Position numbers and translations under genes: made by a program. The notes beneath the pieces were generated by a model. The model did no database searches. It had not been told where the DNA came from and saw nothing but the letters and a program-made list of their open reading frames with translations. A stretch of DNA of 64,000 nucleotides from Thermanaerothrix daxensis. Its GTDB lineage: Bacteria > Chloroflexota > Anaerolineae > Anaerolineales > Anaerolineaceae. Positions 1 to 8,718 of this stretch are shown here, piece by piece (the first letter of the stretch is position 1; every line of letters begins with the position of its first letter). The stretch lies in contig NZ_LGKO01000002.1 of assembly GCF_001306145.1 (NCBI RefSeq), forward strand, positions 1,321,050-1,385,049, given 5' to 3'.

Positions 1-2
1 CC

Positions 3-1643
3 TTGTTACGATCCACCGCAGAAGTGCAAATACGCTCTTTAGAGGAAGTGCATCTGGCTACTAATTCAACGCTTCATCCCGACGCACGTAAACCCACTCC
101 CGATATATCTGCATTTATCTACAGCCTGTTACGCCTGCCAGACTGCATCTCAGAGGCGCGATCGGTTATTCTGGGGCAAAGTCTGTCGGTATTTTCGCGA
201 CACGGCTATTCCGATGTTGTTAGATGGCAACAGGTTTCTGCCCGCGCTCGACGTCGCAAGTGTTATTTTGATAACCGGGATACCCTAGCTTGCCTGATTG
301 CCAGCCGCTCAGATATTGACGATTTGATTCCCACCCTCACTGCCTTCCAAATCGAATGGAATAAATTACATCATCTGTTGCAAAAACGTCCTATGAGTTC
401 AAGTTGGGAGGCGTTTGTTGCTAACCCAGAAAATTCTCAAAGCCTAGCGGATTTGCTCCAAATTAGTACCGAAGATTTGGAGCGATTGCGCACTGTTTGG
501 GGTTCTCGCTTCGCCCTAAACTTGCAACGCATTGCGCATCGTCCTTGCCACTTCAAGGTGCGCCTTTTGAGCGGCTCGTTAACGGAATATCGCCGTGCTA
601 CTCGGGCGTGGTGGGAAAATATCCTCCATGCGTGCCCTGATCTTTTAGAGCGGCCTGTTTATTTTATCTCAAGCAATACTCACAGCGTGGCCAATCTACT
701 TTCCGGATATGCGCTTCACAAAAAAGATGAATTAATTCGCTTTTTAAAGCATGAACGCTATTCAGATTGGTTAGAAGAGTGGCAAGGAATCGAAGAAAGG
801 CGTGTGCCTTCTAGTGAGGAGAATTTTTTATACTACATCCTGAAAAAATACCAGCAAACATCGCGTGGCCGATACACTCTCAACGAGCAATTGGAATTCG
901 AGATAACACATGGGATCCATCGTATCCCTAGCGAACATTATTTTGATATTGAAGCCCAGGTCATCCAACTCTCGTCACTTCATGGGGAAGATCTTGACCC
1001 GCGCATCCGATTAGGAAACATGAACTTTTTGGCCGAAAGCGATGCTTTGATCTTGAATATTGACTATCCACTTGGTCTAGCGGCTTATAACTTATTGAGC
1101 ATCATTGCGGAGTACATCGAACCTGTGCTGGGGGTATACATAATGGGTAAGGCTGCTACCCTTAATGGGCGGCTTGGAGATGTAATGATTCCAAGTGTTG
1201 TTCAAGATGAACATTCGCAGAATACATATCTTTTTCAAAATTGCTTTAGCGCTTCAGATGTGGCGCCATATCTCCATTACGGCACGGTCTTGGATAACCA
1301 AAAAGCAGTCAGTGTGTTTGGAACCTTTTTACAAAACTCGCGAATTATGGATGTGGTTTACCGGGAGGGCTATACAGACATTGAAATGGAAGCCGGCCCG
1401 TACCTTTCGGCCGTTTATGAGATGTCGCGCCCCAAGCGCCACCCAGTCAATGAAATTGTGACCCTCTATAACTTGCCCTTTGATGTTGGGATTTTGCATT
1501 ACGCCTCTGATACCCCCTTAAGTAAGGGGAAAAATTTGGGGGCTGGTACCCTTTCCTATTTCGGAATGGATTCAACCTATGCCACAACTATCGCTATCTT
1601 AAGGCGCATTTTTGCTAACGAGCGTTCTCGCATTCGCTCATGA
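3..1643 (+). CDS. Nucleoside-phosphorylase-like protein of unknown role (5' end at window edge)
   Basis: The reading frame is open from the first bases of the window, so the true start may lie upstream; the first in-window start is a TTG. The first ~300 residues match nothing I recognise. The C-terminal ~200 residues look like the nucleoside phosphorylase/AMP nucleosidase fold: a Gly-rich strand with 'GKAATLNGRLGDVMIP' resembles the phosphate-binding loop and GD-(V/M)-(V/I)-P segment, and 'DIEMEAGPYLSAVYE' resembles the family's 'D-(M/V)-E-(S/A)-A' nucleobase/ribose-binding segment. This suggests binding or cleavage of a nucleotide-like ligand, but the reaction cannot be assigned. It stands alone, ends at a strong bidirectional terminator and converges on valS. 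The family call rests on motif resemblance only. Confidence 0.7.
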   Translation: MLRSTAEVQIRSLEEVHLATNSTLHPDARKPTPDISAFIYSLLRLPDCISEARSVILGQSLSVFSRHGYSDVVRWQQVSARARRRKCYFDNRDTLACLIASRSDIDDLIPTLTAFQIEWNKLHHLLQKRPMSSSWEAFVANPENSQSLADLLQISTEDLERLRTVWGSRFALNLQRIAHRPCHFKVRLLSGSLTEYRRATRAWWENILHACPDLLERPVYFISSNTHSVANLLSGYALHKKDELIRFLKHERYSDWLEEWQGIEERRVPSSEENFLYYILKKYQQTSRGRYTLNEQLEFEITHGIHRIPSEHYFDIEAQVIQLSSLHGEDLDPRIRLGNMNFLAESDALILNIDYPLGLAAYNLLSIIAEYIEPVLGVYIMGKAATLNGRLGDVMIPSVVQDEHSQNTYLFQNCFSASDVAPYLHYGTVLDNQKAVSVFGTFLQNSRIMDVVYREGYTDIEMEAGPYLSAVYEMSRPKRHPVNEIVTLYNLPFDVGILHYASDTPLSKGKNLGAGTLSYFGMDSTYATTIAILRRIFANERSRIRS

Positions 1644-1662
1644 CCTCACAGTTGCAAAAACG

Positions 1663-1706
1663 CAACAAGAGTGGCCTTGGCTTAGAGGCCACTCTTGTTG
1701 TTTTTT
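1663..1706. terminator. Bidirectional rho-independent terminator
   Basis: A perfect 15-bp stem (arms 1663-1677 and 1686-1700) with an 8-nt loop is followed by six T on the plus strand. On the minus strand the same stem is followed by a run of five T (complement of 1656-1660), so it can end both the upstream plus-strand gene and valS. Confidence 0.9.
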
Positions 1707-1741
1707 ATGGATCTCCTAATGTTTTTATGAATCTCCTAATG
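1702..1741. repeat. 20-bp tandem duplication between terminator and valS
   Basis: Two adjacent 20-bp units (1702-1721 and 1722-1741) differ at one position. The first unit begins inside the T-tract of the terminator. It looks like a local slippage duplication and lies outside both genes. Confidence 0.85.
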
Positions 1742-1751
1742 CGCCCCGTCT

Positions 1752-4460
1752 TTATTCTCCTAGCGCCTGCAGTTGTTCACGCAGCCGTTGAGCTGTTTCG
1801 CGGAAGGTTTCCAATTTTTGACGCTCCTTTTCTACAATATGGGAGGGCGCTCGTTGGGCAAAGGGGCCGGCCAGAAGGGCTTCAAGGCGCGCTATTTGCT
1901 GTTCTGCTTCAGATAGCTCGGTTTCTAGGCGAGTACGCTCTTCTGCAGGATCAACAAGGTCGGCAAGGGGGATATACACTTCAATTCCACTAACTACCAA
2001 TGTGATTTCATTTCCCGGTTTTGTATCTCGCTTCTCGAGAATATGGAAATGATCTGACGCAATTCCGGCCAGTGCTGCTAATATTTGCGTCTGTTCCTTC
2101 AGCATATCGGCATGCTCACCAGCAACCATTACAGTGGGGATTTTTCTGGCGGGAGGGACTTTTTTCTCCGTACGTACGTTGCGAATGGCACGGACGATCT
2201 CTTGTATCAGGCTGAACTCGGCAACTTTTTGCTCCTCCCATTCTTCCGCGGCCTTAGGTTCTGGCCATCTTGCAATAATCAAGGCCTCTGCCCAACCCTC
2301 TTTTGGAGCAAATGCCTCGCTTTTAGATTGAGCGGCCTTTTTCAAGTGTCCCCACAGCGCCTCGGTCACGAAGGGTGTGAATGGATGCAGTAACCGTAAA
2401 CAGGTGTCTAGCACACGTACCAGGGTGTAAGCGGTGTAGAACGCTCGGTCACCCCCCTCTGCCAGCTGGATCTTGGCGATCTCGATATACCAGTCTGCAA
2501 ATTCGGACCAGAAGAAGTCATAAATTTGACGGCCTGCTTCACCAAATTGGTAGGATTCGAAGAGGCGCTCCACCTCACGTAAAAGATTTTGGAGGCGCGC
2601 CCAGATCCAGGAATCGGCGAGGGTCCACTGCGGTGCCCCTTGAGGTGCAAGGGGACACATATCCAGGGCTCCTATTACGAAACGCCCGGCATTCCATACT
2701 TTATTGGCAAAATTTCGGTTGGCCTCCACTTTTTTGAGGCTCAGGTTGATATCATTACCAGGGGTAGAGCCTACCAGTAGGGTGAACCGCAGTGCATCTG
2801 TGCCCATTTGATTCATGACCTCAAGCGGATCAATCACATTGCCTTTGGTCTTGCTCATTTTCTGGCCGTGTTCGTCACGAATCAGGCCGTGCAAGTAAAC
2901 GGTATGGAAGGGCTCACGTCCTGTAAATTCCAGGCCAAACATAATCATCCGGGCAACCCAGAAAAAGAGAATGTCATAGCCTGTTTCTAGTACAGATGTG
3001 GGGTAGAAGTATTTGTAGTCCGGCGTTTCTTCAGGCCAACCGAGAGTAGAAAACGGCCATAGCCCTGAGGAGAACCAAGTATCCAGGACATCTTCGTCTT
3101 GGTGAATCCGCATACTTCCGCAGGTGGCACAATGCGTGGGATCTTCACGGGCTACGGTCATTGCTCCGCAATCATCGCAGTACCAGACCGGGATGCGATG
3201 ACCCCACCACAACTGGCGACTGATACACCAATCCTGGATGTTTTCCATCCAGTTATAGTAAATCTTAGTAAAACGTTCGGGGATGATACGAATGCGTCCC
3301 TCTTGTACTGCCCGCAGAGCCGCCTCGGCCAATGGTTTGATGCGGACAAACCACTGTTCTGAAAGGCGCGGTTCAATGATCTCTCCACCACGTTGAGATC
3401 GAGGTACCGTTAAAGTGTAGGGTTCTTCTTTGATTACCAGGCCTGCGGCCCGCATGTCTTCCCAAAGTTTCTTGCGGCATTCAAAGCGATCAAGGCCAGC
3501 GTATGGTCCTCCTGCCTCGTTAATACGTGCTTCCTCCGTCATGATATTAATGATTTCAAGATTGTGGCGCAAAGCAATCTGGTAATCGTTAGGATCATGG
3601 GCAGGCGTGACTTTCAGAGCACCGGTACCAAATTGGGGATCTACATAGGGATCAGAGATTACCGGGATAAGGCGATTTAAAATAGGCACCCGTACTTTAC
3701 GCCCCACAAAAGCAGAATAGCGTTCATCCTGGGGATGGACAGCCACTGCGGTGTCGCCCAGGATGGTTTCGGGGCGGGTGGTAGCGACTGGAATATAGGT
3801 GTTGGGATCGTCGGCCAGGACGTATTTGAAATAGTAAAGAGTACCGGGTTCCTCCGAATATTCAACTTCCAGATCCGAGACTGCGGTGCGTAAACCCGGC
3901 GACCAGTTGATCATGCGTAAACCGCGGTAGATCAGCCCTTTTTCGTAGAGCCGCACAAAGGCTTCGCGCACTGCGCGAGACAACCCTGCGTCAAGGGTGA
4001 AGCGCTCACGGCTCCAATCACAGGAGGCGCCTAGTCGGCGAATTTGGCGAGTAATTATATTGCCGTACTTTTCTTTCCAGGCCCAAACTCGCCTTAGGAA
4101 CTCATCGCGACCTAGTTGTTCGCGGCGAAGTCCCTCCTTGGCCAGTTCACGTTCTACCAGGAGCTGGGTTGCAATACCAGCATGATCGGTTCCAGGTATC
4201 CATAAGGTGGGTTCTCCTTTCATTCGGTGGTAGCGGATCATTAAGTCTTCCATTGCGACGAACATTGCGTGGCCAAGATGAAGCTCGCCTGTAACATTGG
4301 GCGGGGGAATGCTGATTACAAAGGGTTTATGGGAGGGATCAAAGTTTGGAAGGTTGGGGTCGTTCCAGGGTTTGAAGAAACCTTTTTCCTCCCACCAGGC
4401 ATAAAGGGGTTCCTCAATTGCAGAAAAATCATAAGTTTTTGGTAGGTTATAGCCAGGCAT
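1752..4460 (-). CDS. valS: Valyl-tRNA synthetase
   Basis: Cytoplasmic class Ia aminoacyl-tRNA synthetase that charges tRNA-Val. The class I signature 'HLGH' lies in 'PNVTGELHLGHAMF' near residue 60-75, and the KMSKS loop is 'KMSKTKGNVIDP' past the middle. The C-terminus is an alpha-helical anticodon-binding region and a charged coiled-coil tail typical of ValRS. At about 902 residues it has normal length. The longer open frame starts 14 codons upstream, but the ATG at 4460 begins the conserved 'MPGYNLPKTYD' and is preceded by AGAGG at good spacing, so I chose it. It is transcribed alone from a consensus promoter through a T-box leader, so expression should rise when tRNA-Val is uncharged. Confidence 0.97.
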   Translation of the reverse strand: MPGYNLPKTYDFSAIEEPLYAWWEEKGFFKPWNDPNLPNFDPSHKPFVISIPPPNVTGELHLGHAMFVAMEDLMIRYHRMKGEPTLWIPGTDHAGIATQLLVERELAKEGLRREQLGRDEFLRRVWAWKEKYGNIITRQIRRLGASCDWSRERFTLDAGLSRAVREAFVRLYEKGLIYRGLRMINWSPGLRTAVSDLEVEYSEEPGTLYYFKYVLADDPNTYIPVATTRPETILGDTAVAVHPQDERYSAFVGRKVRVPILNRLIPVISDPYVDPQFGTGALKVTPAHDPNDYQIALRHNLEIINIMTEEARINEAGGPYAGLDRFECRKKLWEDMRAAGLVIKEEPYTLTVPRSQRGGEIIEPRLSEQWFVRIKPLAEAALRAVQEGRIRIIPERFTKIYYNWMENIQDWCISRQLWWGHRIPVWYCDDCGAMTVAREDPTHCATCGSMRIHQDEDVLDTWFSSGLWPFSTLGWPEETPDYKYFYPTSVLETGYDILFFWVARMIMFGLEFTGREPFHTVYLHGLIRDEHGQKMSKTKGNVIDPLEVMNQMGTDALRFTLLVGSTPGNDINLSLKKVEANRNFANKVWNAGRFVIGALDMCPLAPQGAPQWTLADSWIWARLQNLLREVERLFESYQFGEAGRQIYDFFWSEFADWYIEIAKIQLAEGGDRAFYTAYTLVRVLDTCLRLLHPFTPFVTEALWGHLKKAAQSKSEAFAPKEGWAEALIIARWPEPKAAEEWEEQKVAEFSLIQEIVRAIRNVRTEKKVPPARKIPTVMVAGEHADMLKEQTQILAALAGIASDHFHILEKRDTKPGNEITLVVSGIEVYIPLADLVDPAEERTRLETELSEAEQQIARLEALLAGPFAQRAPSHIVEKERQKLETFRETAQRLREQLQALGE

Positions 4461-4492
4461 GTGCACCTCTTGGTATGGGTTTCTCAATGGTC

Positions 4493-4532
4493 TCAAAAAC
4501 AAAACCTTTCGTCCTCATGAGGACGAAAGGTT
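4493..4532 (-). terminator. T-box terminator hairpin
   Basis: A 30-nt perfect palindrome (4503-4532) forms a ~13-14 bp stem and is followed on the minus strand by a T-rich tract (4502-4493). It lies just after the T-box sequence, where the antiterminator would sequester its 5' arm. Confidence 0.9.
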
Positions 4533-4773
4533 GACTTCCGCGGTACCACCTCATTTCGCTGGAATCTAACCAGCGCACTCCCCCGGACCATCATCCGGTT
4601 CTCGCGGTAACGGGCTAACCCGTGCCGGTCTACTCTCCCCAGTGTGGGGATTTCTTCGGCATCGCTACCGGACGACTTCAGCCAGGGCACTCTGGAGAGG
4701 CTCTCAGCCACTGACCTCTTTTTCTGTCAGAGGTAGCCTGACTTACTCCTTCCGGCTTTCTCGTGTTAAGTTT
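4503..4773 (-). promoter_or_regulatory. T-box riboswitch leader of valS
   Basis: On the minus strand the leader contains the conserved T-box bulge sequence 'aatgaggtggtaccgcgg' (4555-4538), which pairs with the acceptor end of uncharged tRNA. It is followed directly by a competing terminator hairpin. Upstream lies a large stem I region. A plausible specifier triplet GUC (valine) sits at about 4676-4674, in the context GAA-GUC-G on the 3' side of stem I, which fits the downstream valS. The 5' end is inferred from the promoter. The specifier call is by eye; the T-box identity is firm. Confidence 0.92.
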
Positions 4774-4779
4774 GGCCTG

Positions 4780-4808
4780 ATTATACAGAAAAGCATTCCC
4801 GATGTCAA
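4780..4808 (-). promoter_or_regulatory. Consensus sigma-70 promoter of valS
   Basis: The minus strand reads TTGACA (4808-4803), a 17-bp spacer, then TATAAT (4785-4780). Both hexamers match consensus exactly. It lies immediately upstream of the T-box leader. Confidence 0.9.
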
Positions 4809-4869
4809 TTTGAAAGTGTTGGGGGAAATGGATATTGTTTCTTTAGAAGGATTACAACAAAATTGCCTA

Positions 4870-4897
4870 TTGACTTTTGGTTTGATTTCACTATAAT
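4870..4897 (+). promoter_or_regulatory. Promoter of the sugar-acid operon
   Basis: TTGACT (4870-4875), a 16-bp spacer, then TATAAT (4892-4897), about 95 bp before the KDPG aldolase start and divergent from the valS promoter. Confidence 0.75.
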
Positions 4898-4916
4898 TTT
4901 ATATAGTAAATTCTAT

Positions 4917-4931
4917 TTTCATACAATGAAA
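4917..4931. promoter_or_regulatory. Inverted repeat downstream of -10, candidate IclR operator
   Basis: TTTCAT-aca-ATGAAA is a perfect 6-bp dyad 19 bp after the -10 box, in the expected 5' leader. The position suits a repressor, and an IclR-family gene is third in the operon. Assignment to that regulator is inference. Confidence 0.5.
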
Positions 4932-4990
4932 TATAACATTCTCTCTTGCTCTAAGAGCCCATCCCACGAATTAACCGGTACGGAGTAAAG

Positions 4991-5638
4991 ATGAAAACCT
5001 TGCAGCCTCTTCAAAAGATCCTTGAAAGTGGTGTTATCGCCATTATGCGAGCCCCAAGCGCTTCGCAATTATTGGATGCTGCAAAAGCAATTTTAGATGG
5101 GGGAATTGATGTAATTGAAGTGACCATGACCACCCCTGGGGCTTTAGAAGTCATAGAGAAAGCAACCACTCAGCTTGGTGAGCAGGTGGTGTTTGGTGCG
5201 GGTTCGGTGTTGGATGCTGAAACTGCTCGATTGGCGATTTTAGCGGGAGCACGATTTATCGTTGCTCCAACACTTAACTTAGACACCATCAAACTATGCA
5301 AACGATATTCGGTTCCAGTTATTCCAGGCGCTTACACTCCGACTGAAATCCTGGTTGCCTGGGAGGCGGGAGCGGATGTCGTCAAAGTATTTCCAGCCAA
5401 TATCGGTGGACCTGGGTACATTAAAGCCATTAAGGCACCTTTACCCCAAATTCGTCTTGCGGCAGTTGGTGGAGTGAACCTGGAGAATACGGCCCAATTT
5501 TTCCGTGCCGGTGTTGAGATCGTTGGTGTGGGTGCCGAATTAATCAATGCCCAATTGTTGGAATCCCAATCCTTTGAGGAAATTAGGCGTCGGGCAAGGG
5601 CTTTTCGTGAGGAAGTAAAAAAAGGACGAGGGTGGTAA
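4991..5638 (+). CDS. eda: 2-dehydro-3-deoxyphosphogluconate aldolase (KDPG/KDPGal)
   Basis: Class I aldolase that splits KDPG (or the galacto isomer) into pyruvate and glyceraldehyde-3-phosphate, the last step of Entner-Doudoroff-type sugar-acid breakdown. The 215-residue TIM barrel has the Schiff-base lysine K132 in 'DVVKVFPA', the catalytic Glu43 in 'VIEVT', R20 in 'IAIMR' and the phosphate/substrate segment 'PGAYTPTE'. Length is typical of the family. It is first in the operon, and a KDG-type kinase further down (9511) would make its substrate. Gluconate- and galactonate-type substrates cannot be told apart from sequence alone. Confidence 0.93.
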   Translation: MKTLQPLQKILESGVIAIMRAPSASQLLDAAKAILDGGIDVIEVTMTTPGALEVIEKATTQLGEQVVFGAGSVLDAETARLAILAGARFIVAPTLNLDTIKLCKRYSVPVIPGAYTPTEILVAWEAGADVVKVFPANIGGPGYIKAIKAPLPQIRLAAVGGVNLENTAQFFRAGVEIVGVGAELINAQLLESQSFEEIRRRARAFREEVKKGRGW

Positions 5639-5642
5639 TGCG

Positions 5643-5930
5643 ATGATTGAGCGGCATGTGACTTTCAAGGTGCTTCCGGGAAAAGAACAAGCGTTTGAAC
5701 GTCTTTTTATTGAAGAATATCGGTCTGCAATGGCGTTAATGCCTGGATTCATTAGTGTGTCCCTGTTGATGGAGGTTGAAAATCCTCAGAACTATCACAT
5801 GGTTATTCGCTTTCGCTCCGCTGAAGAGGCAGCCGCTTGGCGCAGTTCGAGTGCCCATCAGTTACTGCAACCCAAGATCAAAGCACTTTATCAGGAGAGC
5901 CAGGTACAAGTTTATGAGGTCATCGCATGA
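5643..5930 (+). CDS. ABM-fold (antibiotic biosynthesis monooxygenase-like) small protein
   Basis: A 95-residue ferredoxin-like alpha+beta barrel protein. 'MIERHVTFKVLPGKEQAFERLF' style opening strands and the 'MPGFISVSLL...YHMVIRFRSAEEAAAW' pattern are typical of ABM/dimeric alpha-beta barrel proteins, which act as small oxygenases, isomerases or mutarotase-like proteins. It starts 4 bp after eda and its stop overlaps the IclR start (ATGA). In a sugar-acid operon a mutarotase- or lactone-handling role is possible but unproven. Confidence 0.75.
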   Translation: MIERHVTFKVLPGKEQAFERLFIEEYRSAMALMPGFISVSLLMEVENPQNYHMVIRFRSAEEAAAWRSSSAHQLLQPKIKALYQESQVQVYEVIA

Positions 5931-6736
5931 CCCCCAGACGTGCTCAATCGAATGCAACACCCAATAATCGTTACAACGTCCGAGTTCTGGATCGCGCCAT
6001 TAACATTTTGCTTGTGTTATCCGATGGTACGCCCCGTACCCTTCAGGAGATCAGCGAAGCTATAGGATTAAGTCCAAGTACAACGTTTCGTCTCCTCGCC
6101 ACTCTAGGGTGCTACCGACTTGTTCAAAAAGATGCCCTCAATCGCTATTCGCTTGGCTTGACTTGTTTGGAGCTCGCCAGAGCCTATTATGAAAGCAATG
6201 ATCTGCGTAAGGTTGCGTTACCAGAATTAGAGGCGCTACGGGATGAAGTCAAGGAAACGGTCCACCTTGCCGTCCTGGAAGGAATGGAAGTAGTTTACCT
6301 CGAAAAACTTCCGGGTTTACACGCTATCGGCTTAATGGGTTCTCGCGTGGGGGGCCGTGCCCCCTCTCACTGCACTGGTTTGGGAAAGGTGCTGCTGGCT
6401 TATTGCAAACCCGAGGAGGTTAAGGCCTTTTTCCTCAAAAACCCACCTCGCGCCTATACTGAGCGAACGATTACAGACCTTTCGGTGCTTGAGCGCGAAT
6501 TGGAAGAAATTCGCAGGGTGGGATATGCCTTGGATCGGGGCGAGCATGAGGGCGAAGTTCGATGCGTTGCTGCCCCGATTTTTGATATGCGAGGTGAGGT
6601 GGTGGCTGCTTTAAGTATCTCGGGACCTGCCGGGCGCATGGAGCCTTTGGAAACCAATTGGACGCTTATCGAAAAGGCGTGCAAAACGGCCCGAACTATT
6701 TCGGAGAAGTTGGGTTTCCGTTCCAAATCGTCATAG
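5927..6736 (+). CDS. IclR-family transcriptional regulator
   Basis: N-terminal winged helix-turn-helix (about residues 20-80, 'LQEISEAIGLSPSTTFRLLATL') and C-terminal IclR effector domain (about 95-260), with the signature region 'APSHCTGLGKVLLAY' and 'GYALDRGEHEGEVRCVAAPIFD'. Length of 269 aa is normal. The start overlaps the preceding stop by 4 bp, so it is translationally coupled within the operon it probably controls; the dyad at 4917-4931 is a candidate site. The effector is probably a sugar acid or keto-deoxy sugar acid intermediate. Confidence 0.93.
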   Translation: MTPRRAQSNATPNNRYNVRVLDRAINILLVLSDGTPRTLQEISEAIGLSPSTTFRLLATLGCYRLVQKDALNRYSLGLTCLELARAYYESNDLRKVALPELEALRDEVKETVHLAVLEGMEVVYLEKLPGLHAIGLMGSRVGGRAPSHCTGLGKVLLAYCKPEEVKAFFLKNPPRAYTERTITDLSVLERELEEIRRVGYALDRGEHEGEVRCVAAPIFDMRGEVVAALSISGPAGRMEPLETNWTLIEKACKTARTISEKLGFRSKSS

Positions 6737-6784
6737 ACCATTATGCAGTGAATTTCTTGAATTCTCAAAAAAGTGAGGCGAAAT

Positions 6785-7465
6785 ATGCGAAGGATCATCA
6801 ACCGACGAGAGTCCCATATTGACCCCCAAATTTTGCAAGGCTTTAAGGAGCTACTTAAAGTTTATAGTCCATCGTGTGTTGTTGCAGATGCTCAAGAGCG
6901 TTATGGGGTCATGCATTCGTCTCTTAAGCCCTTAACACGCGAGACCCGTTTTGTCGGTCCTGCTTTAACCGTGCGTCTGGAGCCGGGCAATCAAGTGGAT
7001 TGCCTGGATGCATTGGCCGTAGCAGAGCCAGGCGATGTGATTGTGGTGGATGCGGCAGGTGAGACGGAAACCTCGGTCTGGGGAGGGTTGATGGCTGGGC
7101 TGTGTAAGATGAAGGGGGTTGCAGGAGCGGTGGTAGATGGGGCTATTCGCGATACAGATGAAATTCGAGATCTGGGATTCTATATCTTCTCTAAAGCGGT
7201 TGTACCGCGTTCTACGCACTCGCCGTTTTCAGGTCGGCTGGAACCCATAGAGATAAATGTACCGATCCAATGTGGTGGTGTCCTGGTTCGCCCGGGCGAT
7301 TTGGTTTTGGGGGATGAGATTGGCGTAGTGGTCATTCCATTAGAGAGAGCTGCGGAAACTCTAGAGAGGGCACGCGCTCAGGCAGAAAAAGAGGAACGAA
7401 CGCGTGAAAGGATTCGTCAGGGGAAGACAGTTGAAGAGTTGCTAGCAGAGTTTGGCCGCTTGTAA
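6785..7465 (+). CDS. RraA-like protein (HMG/keto-acid aldolase type)
   Basis: RraA/4-hydroxy-4-methyl-2-oxoglutarate aldolase superfamily. Seen: 'VGPALTVRLEPGNQVD', 'AEPGDVIVVDAAGETETSVWGGLMAGLCKMKGVAGAVVDGAIRD' (cut here only for description; the metal/substrate motif is GG-L-x4-K-x2-G-x-A-G-x-V-x-D-G-x-x-R-D) and 'VRPGDLVLGDEIGVVVIP'. The R-D after the DG motif is the usual catalytic Arg and metal Asp. In catabolic operons such proteins usually cleave or decarboxylate keto acids rather than regulate RNase E. I chose the ATG at 6785 because it follows GAGG closely; a GTG lies 12 bp upstream. Confidence 0.85.
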   Translation: MRRIINRRESHIDPQILQGFKELLKVYSPSCVVADAQERYGVMHSSLKPLTRETRFVGPALTVRLEPGNQVDCLDALAVAEPGDVIVVDAAGETETSVWGGLMAGLCKMKGVAGAVVDGAIRDTDEIRDLGFYIFSKAVVPRSTHSPFSGRLEPIEINVPIQCGGVLVRPGDLVLGDEIGVVVIPLERAAETLERARAQAEKEERTRERIRQGKTVEELLAEFGRL

Positions 7466-7489
7466 TTGAAATGTATCAGGAGGATGAAA

Positions 7490-8668
7490 ATGAGCGCGAA
7501 TAGAAGGCTTCGAGTCGAAAATTTGCAAGCGTTGATGGCTCAGAAGGACTTAAGCGCATTAGTTTGCCGATTGCCCGAGAACGTCGTATACCTCACCGAT
7601 TACTGGCCGCATCATGGTATCTCGGTAGCAGTTTTGCCGCGAGAAGGAAAGCCTATCCTTTTTGTGCCCGAGGTTGAACAGGAATATACACAATCTGAAT
7701 GGGCTGAGGTTGTTCCTTTTGGGTGGGGTCTTCTTAAAGATAAAGAGCTTTACGAGAACTATCGTTTGCTCATTGATTCGGTGGTGGCATCGTGGAATTT
7801 AAAGGGTAAGAAAGTGGGAGCAGAACTTTCCTTTGAAGTTGTTGCTCCGAGTTATCGGATTGCCGAGCCGGTTGTGCCTTCGGGACCATGGAATACTCTG
7901 CTAGGTGAAATTTTTGCGGAGTCGCATCTAGTAGATGCAACGCCAGTATTGCATGAGGTGCGGGCCATAAAGACGGGGTATGAAATCGAAAAACTTCGTA
8001 TAGCCAATTCAATAGCAGAAAAAGCAATTCAATCAACCCTCAAAGAACTAAAACCAGGAATTACAGAAACCCAAATCGGAGCACTAATCGAATACAAAAT
8101 CCGCTCCGAAGGGCCAGGATTTCAAGGTGCTAAGCTCGTGCGAGCCGAGGCCGAGGTCGGTGCGGGCCCCGTGGGCAGTACTAAAGGTACCCTTCTTGTT
8201 CCTTCAACCACGTACCGCGTTCAGGAGAGGGACTTGGTTATGATTGAACTTGCCACCATGGTTGATGGTTACTTCTCAGACCTAACCTACATGGCAGTCG
8301 TTGGGGAACCCTCACCACGCCAAAAAGAGGTGCATAATGCCCTTCTCGAAGCCCAGCAAGCCGCGGCACGAGAACTCTACCCAGGCAATTCTTTCGAAGC
8401 CCCAGATCGTGCAGCACGCGAGGTGCTAAAACGAGCAGGCTTAGACACATATTTTGTCCATATTACTGGCCATGGGGTCGGTATGCGCTACCACGAACCC
8501 ATTCCCTTACTGGCACCAGGTGCCAAAGGAGTTCTGCAAGAGGGAATGGTTTGTAGTGTAGAGCCAGGAATTTATATCCCTGGTTTTGGCGGTCTGCGTA
8601 TCGAGGACAATGTGTTGGTAGGTGCTAATGGACCAATCTTCCTGTCCACACCACGCCAACCCTGGTGA
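7490..8668 (+). CDS. M24-family peptidase/creatinase-fold protein
   Basis: Two-domain 'pita-bread' protein: N-terminal creatinase-like domain (about 1-150) and C-terminal M24 domain (about 160-392). Metal-ligand positions seen are D in 'GYFSDLTYM', H in 'GHGVGM', E in 'SVEPGIY' and E in 'RIEDNV'. The first canonical Asp is Glu here ('VMIELATMVDGY'). Family members are Xaa-Pro dipeptidases, or act on non-peptide C-N bonds (creatinase) and related substrates. Presence inside a sugar-acid operon suggests a non-peptidase or amidase-like role, which is inference. The ATG at 7490 follows AGGAGG at 6 bp, so I preferred it to the upstream TTG at 7466. Confidence 0.85.
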   Translation: MSANRRLRVENLQALMAQKDLSALVCRLPENVVYLTDYWPHHGISVAVLPREGKPILFVPEVEQEYTQSEWAEVVPFGWGLLKDKELYENYRLLIDSVVASWNLKGKKVGAELSFEVVAPSYRIAEPVVPSGPWNTLLGEIFAESHLVDATPVLHEVRAIKTGYEIEKLRIANSIAEKAIQSTLKELKPGITETQIGALIEYKIRSEGPGFQGAKLVRAEAEVGAGPVGSTKGTLLVPSTTYRVQERDLVMIELATMVDGYFSDLTYMAVVGEPSPRQKEVHNALLEAQQAAARELYPGNSFEAPDRAAREVLKRAGLDTYFVHITGHGVGMRYHEPIPLLAPGAKGVLQEGMVCSVEPGIYIPGFGGLRIEDNVLVGANGPIFLSTPRQPW

Positions 8669-8718
8669 TTTCGCCTAAATCGCAAATATATCTACCGATC
8701 AGCTGAAGGGAGGGCCAA

